Both the position numbers and the translations under genes were made by a program. A stretch of DNA of 26,757 bases from JAXHLG01 sp046497225. GTDB taxonomy: Bacteria > Patescibacteriota > Minisyncoccia > Moranbacterales > DUUL01. Shown here piece after piece: positions 15,652 through 22,717 of the stretch (its first letter is position 1; every line of letters starts with the position of its first letter). The notes under the pieces were generated by a model. That model ran no database searches, had not been told where the DNA came from, and saw nothing but the letters and a program-made list of their open reading frames with translations. Location of the stretch: the NCBI GenBank assembly GCA_046497225.1, contig JAWOGA010000013.1, positions 1-26,757 of the forward strand. Direction: 5' to 3'.

Positions 15652-16315
15652 TTCTTATTATTTTTTTAAAACGAATGTATTCGGACAATCTTAGCCCCGT
15701 CCATTTTCCAAGCAATATATTTATACCGATAGCAATAAAAACCAGCCACGGGTATTGTTGTAAATAAAAAATCAAGGCCGGCCAACTGGCAACAAAATAT
15801 CCGAAAATGGAAATTGTCAAAGTTTCCAAAGAGAGAATAACAGCAGCCTTATTTCCTTTTTCAATTTGAGTGGCAACAAATTTTTCCACCAAGGTTATCA
15901 TTATCAAAATTGGGAAAATAGAAACACTGGCCAGGCCCGTTCTCTGGAAAACCCCCATTACAATCAACATAACCAAAGTAGATAAAGCCACTATGGAAAT
16001 AACTATAGCAACTCTGGGCAGATACAAAAGCCTAAATTGTTTTAAAACTATTCTAGCCAAAGTTCCCATTAATATGACTGTAACAAAAATAGAAGTTCCG
16101 TATTTAACCCCGCCCCAAAAACTTCCCGCATCGGATTTAATCGCTAAAAAAGCAAAAATAATTAAAGCCGGCGTATAAATACCAAAAGCTTTAATACCTA
16201 TCACTTGGCGAAAAAAAGCAATTAACATTACCACTATGGGCAACATCAATATTAAAGTAACTGTTCCAAGAGGAACTCCTTGGGATATGGCAAATTCCAC
16301 AAAACTACTATACAT
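15644..16315 (-). CDS. Seven-helix membrane protein (7TM_transglut-like)
   Basis: The 223-residue protein is almost entirely hydrophobic, with seven predicted helices at about 16-36, 45-60, 71-92, 100-121, 129-145, 158-175 and 178-202. The segment IGIKAFGIYTPALIIFAF near residues 39-56 and the loop VEKFVATQIEKGNKAAV match what I know of the seven-helix domain usually fused to an inactive transglutaminase domain, next to RimK-related ligases and RimB-type proteases. The transglutaminase-like part is absent here; the protein starts straight at the membrane region. It is the first gene of the operon, about 40 bases after the promoter. Its function is unproven; it may anchor the ligase system at the membrane or move its substrate or product. 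Confidence 0.85.
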   Translation of the reverse strand: MYSSFVEFAISQGVPLGTVTLILMLPIVVMLIAFFRQVIGIKAFGIYTPALIIFAFLAIKSDAGSFWGGVKYGTSIFVTVILMGTLARIVLKQFRLLYLPRVAIVISIVALSTLVMLIVMGVFQRTGLASVSIFPILIMITLVEKFVATQIEKGNKAAVILSLETLTISIFGYFVASWPALIFYLQQYPWLVFIAIGINILLGKWTGLRLSEYIRFKKIIRND

Positions 16316-16360
16316 ACTCGTATTTTAATTTTTTATCAAAATGTCTCCAGATTTAATTAC

Positions 16361-16389
16361 AGCATATAACCGTTTAAAAAAGATGTCAA
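16361..16389 (-). promoter_or_regulatory. Promoter of the ligase-PBP-ileS operon
   Basis: On the minus strand TTGACA (16384-16389) and TATGCT (16361-16366) are 17 bases apart. Transcription would start near 16354, about 40 bases before the 7TM ATG. No terminator is seen before 6156, so one transcript could carry seven genes. Confidence 0.7.
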
Positions 16390-16417
16390 TTTAATACAAC
16401 GGAAAAATAAAAACACC

Positions 16418-16447
16418 TTGACAAAGAAAACTATTTACAAGAAAATA
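16418..16447 (+). promoter_or_regulatory. Candidate promoter of the 16468 gene
   Basis: TTGACA (16418-16423) is a perfect -35. The best -10 at 17-18 bases is only AAAATA-like (16441-16447), and its start site would fall at the Shine-Dalgarno. The true promoter may therefore lie elsewhere in this spacer. Confidence 0.3.
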
Positions 16448-16453
16448 AAGAAA

Positions 16454-16461
16454 AAGGAGGT
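16454..16461 (+). promoter_or_regulatory. Strong Shine-Dalgarno for the 16468 gene
   Basis: AAGGAGGT lies seven bases before the ATG at 16468. Most starts in this window have no such site, so it fixes this start and marks the gene as unusual here. Confidence 0.85.
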
Positions 16462-16467
16462 AATACT

Positions 16468-16833
16468 ATGAGTTCTTTAAAAAGATGTTCTATTGGCATT
16501 TCAATTGAAAACAAGGTTCAAGAAAAAATCTTTATTTGGTTTTTAAGACAAAACACTAAAGAAAGCCTTCCTCGTGTAATTATCCATTCAACTGATGATC
16601 TTTTTAAATTTTTTAAGATGTACAAGATTATTATATTGGATGAATACTCGCTTGGAGACACCCTGGGAGAAATTAAAATCAAAGGAGAAAATGTTTTAAA
16701 ACAAGCCGAACATGTATTTTGCATAAATGGAAAAAACACTGGGACGTCCCTTTTTCAATTAAATAAAAATAAAAAAAGATGCTCTCTAGAAGAAGAAATA
16801 CAAAAAGCGGCAGAAAACTGCCCGCTGCATTAA
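16468..16833 (+). CDS. Small protein, possibly a diverged receiver-like fold
   Basis: I do not recognise a family. The 121-residue protein is soluble with no membrane segment. The order of likely elements alternates strand and helix: SIGISIEN, a helix with QEKIFIWFLRQ, RVIIHSTDD, DLFKFFKM, YKIIILDEYSL, a helix to LKQAE, HVFCING, LFQLNKN, and a final helix SLEEEIQKAAEN. The Asp after the hydrophobic strand IIIL and the Lys after LFQLN sit where a CheY-like receiver has its phospho-Asp and Lys, but the N-terminal acidic pair is missing. This is a fold guess only. It is monocistronic, divergent from the ligase operon, has the best ribosome-binding site in the window and a good terminator, so it is very probably a real and well-expressed gene. 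Confidence 0.75.
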   Translation: MSSLKRCSIGISIENKVQEKIFIWFLRQNTKESLPRVIIHSTDDLFKFFKMYKIIILDEYSLGDTLGEIKIKGENVLKQAEHVFCINGKNTGTSLFQLNKNKKRCSLEEEIQKAAENCPLH

Positions 16834-16840
16834 AAAAACC

Positions 16841-16880
16841 AAAAGGGCTTTAAGGTATATTAAGGCTCTTTTTAAATTTT
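16841..16880. terminator. Bidirectional terminator between the 16468 gene and the DUF4143 ATPase gene
   Basis: AAAAGGGCTTTA (16841-16852) pairs with TAAGGCTCTTTT (16861-16872) with two G-U pairs. On the plus strand it is followed by T and AAATTTT. On the minus strand it is followed by GG and seven T (16832-16838). It would stop both convergent genes. Confidence 0.7.
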
Positions 16881-16964
16881 ACCCGCCGGAAAAATCTTTT
16901 CCTACCGGAGCGACCCTCCCGGGTCGGTTCATTCGGTTGGAGCGTTCTCTTAATTCGTTTCATC

Positions 16965-18107
16965 TTATTGCGTAATAAAATCCAAATAATTATCTTTATT
17001 GACAACTTTGAAGCTGGCGTTTTCGTAAGTTTCTAACCAGTCTTTCGGCGCTTTCGCTTTTTTATTGTTATATTTGAAATCATAACCGAATAATTTACCG
17101 CCTCTTTCTTCCACTAAGTCAACTTCTTTTTGATCATAGGTTCTCCAGAAATAATAATTCGCCCTTTTGCCGCTATTATTGTTTGCTTTTATTCTCTCTA
17201 ATATGCAAAAGTTTTCCCATAAAGCGCCTTTGTCATTTCTTACCTCAAGAGCATTAAAATTCTGTATCAAACTATTTCTAATTCCCAAGTCATAGAAGTA
17301 AATTTTGTATTTTTTCCCAATTTCTTTTCTTAAATTTCTACTAAACGACCCCACTCTAAAAATTATAAATGATTGTTCCAGTAAATCAAGATAACTCTCC
17401 ACCGTATGGCTGTTTTTTCCAATCAAGTTAGCTAACTCCGCGGAAGAAACCTCATTTCCCAATTGCAATGACAACGCCTTCAAAATATCTATCAGCAAGC
17501 TCGGCTTTCTAATGCCGCTAAATTGAAACAGGTCTCTATATAAATAGTTGGAGGCAATCTCATATAATTGATTTTCCGCTTCTTCATTAGAACAACCAAA
17601 AACACCCGGATACAACCCGAACCTGAGAATATTCTCCAATTTAGCCTCAATGTCGGCAATATCGTATTTTTCCATTATTTCTTCTACTGAAAGAGGGTAA
17701 AGCAAAAACCTCCTGGCTCTTCCGGTAAGAGGCTCCGCTGTTTTGTTAGCCAGATCAAAACTGGAAGAGCCGGTTGCAATAACTTGCAAATCAGTAAAAT
17801 TATCGGCAATAATTTTCAAAGTCAAGCCTATATTTTCAACTTTCTGCGCTTCATCTAAAATCACCAAGTTGCTTTTCCCTAAATAAGCTTTCAATTTTTT
17901 ATCATTAGACTTTTCCAGAATTGACTTGTTTTGAATTAATTCGCAATTAATATATTTGCCACTCGGATAATCTTTGAGAATTCTTTTGCACATAGTAGTT
18001 TTACCGACTTGTCTGGCGCCGTATATTATAACTATTTTTCCTTTAAAAAGATTTTCTCGAATACGGCTCTCTAATGTTCTATTTATAAATTCTGAAATAT
18101 CTTTCAT
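16965..18107 (-). CDS. AAA-family ATPase with DUF4143 domain
   Basis: The 380-residue protein belongs to the widespread COG1373-type ATPases of largely unknown role. Walker A is GARQVGKT at 30-37, Walker B LVILDEAQ at 81-88, and the sensor segment ATGSSSFDLA at 111-120, followed by GRARRFLLYPLSVEE. After a helical region, a winged-helix-like segment (SSAELANLIGKNSHTVESYLDLL) leads into the DUF4143 domain, which ends in a nuclease-like core (YYFWRTYDQKEVDLVEE). Such genes occur singly and are often mobile or strain-specific. It is flanked by terminators, has its own consensus promoter, and is not obviously linked to its neighbours. The start is the only good ATG; there is no Shine-Dalgarno. 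Confidence 0.93.
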   Translation of the reverse strand: MKDISEFINRTLESRIRENLFKGKIVIIYGARQVGKTTMCKRILKDYPSGKYINCELIQNKSILEKSNDKKLKAYLGKSNLVILDEAQKVENIGLTLKIIADNFTDLQVIATGSSSFDLANKTAEPLTGRARRFLLYPLSVEEIMEKYDIADIEAKLENILRFGLYPGVFGCSNEEAENQLYEIASNYLYRDLFQFSGIRKPSLLIDILKALSLQLGNEVSSAELANLIGKNSHTVESYLDLLEQSFIIFRVGSFSRNLRKEIGKKYKIYFYDLGIRNSLIQNFNALEVRNDKGALWENFCILERIKANNNSGKRANYYFWRTYDQKEVDLVEERGGKLFGYDFKYNNKKAKAPKDWLETYENASFKVVNKDNYLDFITQ

Positions 18108-18124
18108 ATTTTAATAATAATTTA

Positions 18125-18136
18125 TGAATTATAATT
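18125..18136. promoter_or_regulatory. Palindrome over the ATPase transcription start
   Basis: GAATTATAATTC is a perfect 12-base palindrome lying just downstream of the -10, with a second AATTATAAT copy at 18139-18147. It could be an operator, but the region is very AT-rich and chance is possible. Confidence 0.35.
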
Positions 18137-18139
18137 CAA

Positions 18140-18168
18140 ATTATAATATAACTCCGAAATATTGTCAA
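18140..18168 (-). promoter_or_regulatory. Perfect consensus promoter of the DUF4143 ATPase gene
   Basis: On the minus strand TTGACA (18163-18168) and TATAAT (18140-18145) are exactly 17 bases apart, about 33 bases before the ATG. Confidence 0.85.
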
Positions 18169-18192
18169 GAAAGTAGCAAGGAAGGAAGGAAG

Positions 18193-18296
18193 AATTTTTA
18201 ATTCGAAATTTTTAATTTTTATTGAATTTTTATTGGGATAATTTTGAATTTTTGAAATAATCTTTCCTGTTCATTTCAAATTTCGAATTAAAAATT
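18193..18296. repeat. 19-bp AT-rich inverted repeat
   Basis: AATTTTTAATTCGAAATTT (18193-18211) is the exact inverse of 18278-18296, with 66 bases between. The core TTCGAA recurs at 18328 and near 26612. Similar AT-rich repeats are common in intergenic DNA of this kind of genome. Confidence 0.65.
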
Positions 18297-18307
18297 TTAA
18301 ATTACTA

Positions 18308-18366
18308 ACCCCGTGAAATAATTTCTTCGAAATTAGTATTTTTTTAAAAATCTTATTTCACTGGGT
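18308..18366. repeat. Palindromic element with ACCC/GGGT ends
   Basis: ACCC-C-GTGAAATAA (18308-18321) pairs with TTATTTCAC-T-GGGT (18353-18366), with one mismatch and a 31-base loop that contains TTCGAA. It lies 21 bases after the stop of the large DUF4012 gene and could end that transcript, but its stem-distal sequence is not a clean T-run. It may be a small mobile or dispersed element. Confidence 0.5.
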
Positions 18367-18387
18367 AAGCTTTCTCCGCTTCCTGTC

Positions 18388-21300
18388 TTATTTTTTCTTC
18401 AAAACAAATCCATAAAACTCATCTTCCACTAAATCATTTTCAAAAAATAAATCTCCGGATTCGCTCTTTGCGGATTCCGGATGTTTCCAAAACAACTCGG
18501 CGTTATCGGGAGTTGCAATACTTGATTTAAACCCGGTTTCCACGGAGCCTGACTGTTTTTGAGCAAGCAAAGAATAATAGTCCGATTTTTCCTGATTTTT
18601 ATCCAAATCGAGCTTAAACGGCAATTTGTATTTATAAGTTACCTCAACCTCTTCTTGAGGGGAGACATAAACCCAGTTCCCAAAAACGGTCTTGTTTTCC
18701 TCCTTATAAACACGTGTTCCGGTTTCTTCATCTATTCTTATGGAATCTTCTTGCTTAGCCACCAATGGATCTTTCTGAAAGTTGAGTTTTTCATAATCAA
18801 CAGGAGAAGAAATCTTTTCCCTAGTATGGCCTTGCACATCAATCAATTCACTCCCTTTGGGAACATAAACCCTCATATAATTGGAATTTACCTCGTCCCA
18901 AAATTCATATCCCGTATTACCGCCATTATGTTTTCTAGTCACAGATACCGTATTGATAATAGATCCGTCCGGTTGAATCTCAGCCTTATGGTCAATCTCC
19001 TGATCTATCACACCATCCGTCTTATAACCATTGAGGTTGGAATTAACCACCATTAAATAGTCTTTTCGTGTATCCAAAACCTCCCCGGACCAGCCAAGTT
19101 GAGAAACCAGTTCTTGTATTTCCTTATCTCTGGAGTAAACTAAAAGGTGTTTTTCGTTTAAGGCTTCTGAAAAAGCATTCAGAGTCTTAGAAGCTCCTTC
19201 CGGATTTTTTTGAGCGAAAACTTTTTCCAAAAGCTTGGGAGCTAAATCGGCAATAATTTTTTTAGGGCGATTTTTTTCTTTATCATAATCAAACTCCACC
19301 TCATACTGAGTCTTTTCCATGAAATTTTCCGCAGTCAAAGTAACTTCATATTTCGGCATTTCTATGGGTCCGGTAATTTTAAGAAGTTTTTTAATGAGAT
19401 CCGGGGTAAAAGTAATCACTCCGTCAACCGTCGGCCCCCCTGTTTTTTCATAAAACCAAGAAATCTTCTCTGCCGAAGTGGGAAAGTCCGGAAACCAATT
19501 AGCATCATGCGTTGACCAAGCGGCCGAGATTTTCTGTACAGGCTTAGGAGGCACCACGTTTACCTTCAACTGACCATCCGGATTGTAAATACCATCAATA
19601 AAAAGTTCTTCAAAATGTCCATTATGAACATCCAAAACTCCATAACTTCCGATAAATCCTCCAGTGGCTCTCATTTCTTGATTATTTTGGAAAAGAAATA
19701 AATATTTTCTGGGACCATGATAGCCAAGAAGGTCTTTAAATACAAACTGGTTTTTCTCTAAAGTTTCAATATATTCAATCACCTCCGGCAAAAATTCTTG
19801 CCCCTTTTTAAACTCCTCCCTATAATTTTCCGGGACATCTTCAGCATTTATTTCTTGAATTTTTTTATTAGCTTGTTTGAGGTGTTCTCCCGCCTGAGTT
19901 AATTCTCGATGCATCTCCAAAAGAACATCGCCGGTTTTTTGACCTCTGCTTTCTTTTGAAGAAAAAGGATTTTCCACCTTAGAAAGTTTTTCAGCAATAA
20001 CAGCTAAGTCAGAGGCTGCCTCCATTAGGTCTTCACCGGCCTCAATCGTTTTTTTGCCATTTCCGATTTTAGACAAAAAAGGAACATAAGAAAAAGCCTC
20101 CAACATACTTCCTCCCAACTTATTTATCCTTTCATTAGCCGATTTAATCTCATTTTTAGCTTGAGTAATGCTTAAAACAGCTTTATTGATGTTTTTGTTT
20201 TCAAATTCTTGCTTAGCTTGAGCTATGTGCCGAGATGCTTTTTCTCCTTTTACAAAAACCTCGTCTTTTAATTGAAGTCCATAAAAAGCAAATCTTCCGG
20301 AAAAAAATATTAAAAAAACAGTCAAAGATAGACACCCAAAAGAAATGGCAGACCTTTTAAAATTAAAACCCGGAAAATAATCATTCTTAAAAGAAAAAGC
20401 CTTTAATATGGAGGCAACGACCTTTTCCTTTTTTTCTTTTCGGATTTGATTTTGCCTTAACTGAATGTTTTTTCTTTTCTCCTTTTTTCTTCTTTTTTTC
20501 TGAATTTTTAGCCTTTTTTGCTCTTCTTTTTGTTTTCTCTGCAAGAAGGCGGCCTTCTTTTTTTGTTCTCCCCTTTTTTTGCTCTCTTGAATAATTAACT
20601 TCTTTTGCTTTTGTCTTTCTTCTCTTTCTTGTTCTTTTAGTAATTCTTTATAATATCCGCTTCTTTCTTCTATTCTATCTTTTAGAGCTTTTCCAAATAA
20701 GTTTAGATTTAGATCCTTTTCTTTATTATCAAGACAAAACTTCGCCTTTTTTGTTAAATCCCTTATAGACAAATTTGTTATCTCTCTGGGTAAATTAAGA
20801 GAGACAAAAAAAGGAATTTCTTTTTCGTGAAATTTTCTACCCAAATAAATGCCGTTAAAACTCTTTGCTTTTTCTGAAATTGTGGCTAAATTTGCAGCAG
20901 TTCTTTCTTTTTTCCTTGTTTTGCTTGTTACTTGCCAGCCGGTTTTTTTCTGCTCTCTCTTGCTTTCTAATTGAAATTCCCTGCGTTCTCTCTTCTTCTT
21001 TATTCCCGCCTCTTTATTTAAAATTTCTTGATAGGTCTGCAAAAGAGCATTCTTGTCTTTCTTCTCTTTTTCTTTCTGCCGAGACAAAAACTGTAACTCT
21101 CTCTTAACCTCTTCTAATTCTCTCTTCTTTTCAATTCTTTGCTGTTTAATTTTTGCTTGATCTTCTTTCCGGTTTTGAAACGCTTTTCTCAATTCTCTTT
21201 CTTCTCTTTGGTCTTTCAATAGACTTTCTCTTATACTCCTCCTTTTTTCCAGTCTTTCTTGCTCTCTGATAATTCTTTGTTTGACAAGTTTTTCCTTTTT

Positions 21301-21549
21301 ATCTTTTTCCTCTTTTTTTCTTTCCAAAAAATCTTTTTTTTCTTTATCAATTTCTTTTGCATCTTTTTTGAGAATGTCATCTACAGGAACGCCGGGGCTT
21401 CTTTTTTCTATATACTTCTTTTTTTCTTCTATTTTTATTTCTTTGGGTAAATTAGCATATTTTTCCGCGCTAAAACCGCCCGATTCATCTACCGGTCTAA
21501 CATCAAACATTTGCGGAATTACATTATTTTTCTGCTTTCTTTTTTTCAT
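18388..21549 (-). CDS. Large DUF4012 membrane protein with coiled-coil cytoplasmic region
   Basis: The 1053-residue protein has three parts. Residues 1-380 are extremely charged (Lys/Glu/Arg/Gln) and should form long coiled coils. One transmembrane helix follows at about 395-418 (FGCLSLTVFLIFFSGRFAFYG). The outside part opens with another helical stretch (about 430-600) and then carries the DUF4012 domain. Its marks are YLFLFQNNQEMRATGGFIGS near 615, STHDANWFPDFPTSAEK, DGVITFTPDLIKKLL and VNSNLNGYKTD. The function of DUF4012 is unknown; members occur in Gram-positive-like and CPR genomes next to glycosyltransferases. Its start overlaps the stop of the upstream glycosyltransferase by four bases (ATGA), so it belongs to that operon. 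It is a paralogue of the protein at 25040-26425, which lacks the coiled-coil region. Confidence 0.88.
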   Translation of the reverse strand: MKKRKQKNNVIPQMFDVRPVDESGGFSAEKYANLPKEIKIEEKKKYIEKRSPGVPVDDILKKDAKEIDKEKKDFLERKKEEKDKKEKLVKQRIIREQERLEKRRSIRESLLKDQREERELRKAFQNRKEDQAKIKQQRIEKKRELEEVKRELQFLSRQKEKEKKDKNALLQTYQEILNKEAGIKKKRERREFQLESKREQKKTGWQVTSKTRKKERTAANLATISEKAKSFNGIYLGRKFHEKEIPFFVSLNLPREITNLSIRDLTKKAKFCLDNKEKDLNLNLFGKALKDRIEERSGYYKELLKEQEREERQKQKKLIIQESKKRGEQKKKAAFLQRKQKEEQKRLKIQKKRRKKEKRKNIQLRQNQIRKEKKEKVVASILKAFSFKNDYFPGFNFKRSAISFGCLSLTVFLIFFSGRFAFYGLQLKDEVFVKGEKASRHIAQAKQEFENKNINKAVLSITQAKNEIKSANERINKLGGSMLEAFSYVPFLSKIGNGKKTIEAGEDLMEAASDLAVIAEKLSKVENPFSSKESRGQKTGDVLLEMHRELTQAGEHLKQANKKIQEINAEDVPENYREEFKKGQEFLPEVIEYIETLEKNQFVFKDLLGYHGPRKYLFLFQNNQEMRATGGFIGSYGVLDVHNGHFEELFIDGIYNPDGQLKVNVVPPKPVQKISAAWSTHDANWFPDFPTSAEKISWFYEKTGGPTVDGVITFTPDLIKKLLKITGPIEMPKYEVTLTAENFMEKTQYEVEFDYDKEKNRPKKIIADLAPKLLEKVFAQKNPEGASKTLNAFSEALNEKHLLVYSRDKEIQELVSQLGWSGEVLDTRKDYLMVVNSNLNGYKTDGVIDQEIDHKAEIQPDGSIINTVSVTRKHNGGNTGYEFWDEVNSNYMRVYVPKGSELIDVQGHTREKISSPVDYEKLNFQKDPLVAKQEDSIRIDEETGTRVYKEENKTVFGNWVYVSPQEEVEVTYKYKLPFKLDLDKNQEKSDYYSLLAQKQSGSVETGFKSSIATPDNAELFWKHPESAKSESGDLFFENDLVEDEFYGFVLKKK

Positions 21550-22676
21550 TGCAAAACGTTTTTATAAATATGCAATGTTTCTTTAGCCGCTTTCTCCCAA
21601 TCATATAGACTTAATCTCTTTTTTCCGTTAGCGATAATTTCTTTTTTTCTTTTTGGGTTATCTAACACATCCTTTATCGCCCCTTGAATTGAATCCAAGC
21701 TCTCAGGATTGAAATAAACCGCTCCATCTTCTAAGATTTCAGGCATTGAAGATCTATTGGAACTTACTACGGGACAGCCAAAAGACAATGCTTCTAGCGG
21801 TGGCAAACCAAACCCTTCATACAAAGAAGGAAAAATATAGCATTCAGCTTCTCGATAAAAACCCTCTAAGACATCATCGGATACAAATCCGGTTAAATGT
21901 ATATTTTCAATTTGATTCTGCTTGATAAATCTTTCCAATCTATTATAAAAATAATCCTTGCCTCCAACTAGAACCAACTTTAAGTCTCCTCTCTGTTTTC
22001 TGAGGCTTTTAAAAGCCAAACAAAGCCTCTCTAGATTTTTGTGCGGATAAGCGTTGCCGACATATAACAAATACGGCTTTATTGTAACATATTTTTTCGG
22101 GAGTGTCTTTGGCTTTGATTCTTCTTCTTTGTTCTTAATCTCATATCCTTCCTTGATTATCGAGATTTTCTCTTTTTTAATATTAAAATTCTTTAAAATA
22201 TCCTGTTTAGTAAACTCCGAAACTGCAATAACTCTAACAGCCCTCTTCACAGCTGATTTAATAACCAGTCTATAAGCAAGCAATTTAAATAAATAATAAA
22301 TTTTGTTTAAGGTGGTGTTTTTATGTGTTGGGTAATGAAACAAAATTAAATCATGAATGGTGACCACAAATTTTTTCCTAAAAAAAATTGGGACATTAAA
22401 ATGGCCGAAATGCATCAAATCAAGCTTGTATTTCATTATAAGGAAGGGAAATGCAAACTGCTCTTTCCAACCATACCACCGGAAGTCAGCTAAAACTTTA
22501 TGGAAATTTTTATTTTGGGGATTGAAGCTTTTATAACCCTCTTGTGTTAAAAAAACAAAATACTCATTATCACTATCTTTTTCCAGTCTTTCCAGGTTTT
22601 CAATTAATTTTTGCAAATACCTTCCCAAGCCTTTAACATTGGGACCATAAAAGCGTGCGTCAATGCCAATTTTCAT
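21546..22676 (-). CDS. GT4 family glycosyltransferase
   Basis: This is a retaining, GT-B fold sugar transferase acting on a cytoplasmic sugar nucleotide. The N-terminal domain begins MKIGIDARFYGPNVKGLGRYL, with VTIHDLILFHYP and VIAVSEFTKQDI. The C-terminal domain has YLLYVGNAYPHKNL, LVLVGGKDYF, IHLTGFVSDDVLEGFY and the E-x7-E motif EGFGLPPLE near residue 287, followed by GCPVVSSNRSSMPEI. It ends with the family's usual helix (WEKAAKETLHIYKN). The 376 residues are the normal length. It is coupled by a four-base overlap to the large DUF4012 gene and is related to the next glycosyltransferase upstream. It probably helps build a surface glycan; the sugar is unknown. Confidence 0.95.
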   Translation of the reverse strand: MKIGIDARFYGPNVKGLGRYLQKLIENLERLEKDSDNEYFVFLTQEGYKSFNPQNKNFHKVLADFRWYGWKEQFAFPFLIMKYKLDLMHFGHFNVPIFFRKKFVVTIHDLILFHYPTHKNTTLNKIYYLFKLLAYRLVIKSAVKRAVRVIAVSEFTKQDILKNFNIKKEKISIIKEGYEIKNKEEESKPKTLPKKYVTIKPYLLYVGNAYPHKNLERLCLAFKSLRKQRGDLKLVLVGGKDYFYNRLERFIKQNQIENIHLTGFVSDDVLEGFYREAECYIFPSLYEGFGLPPLEALSFGCPVVSSNRSSMPEILEDGAVYFNPESLDSIQGAIKDVLDNPKRKKEIIANGKKRLSLYDWEKAAKETLHIYKNVLQ

Positions 22677-22717
22677 TTTGTTTTTTAAATTTTACGAATT
22701 CTTTTCAAAAACTATCC

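Noticed and set aside
16880..16964. Extra GC-rich hairpin (CGACCC/GGGTCG) as a separate regulatory element
   Set aside because: It sits between convergent gene ends beside the bidirectional terminator and is most simply part of that 3' region.
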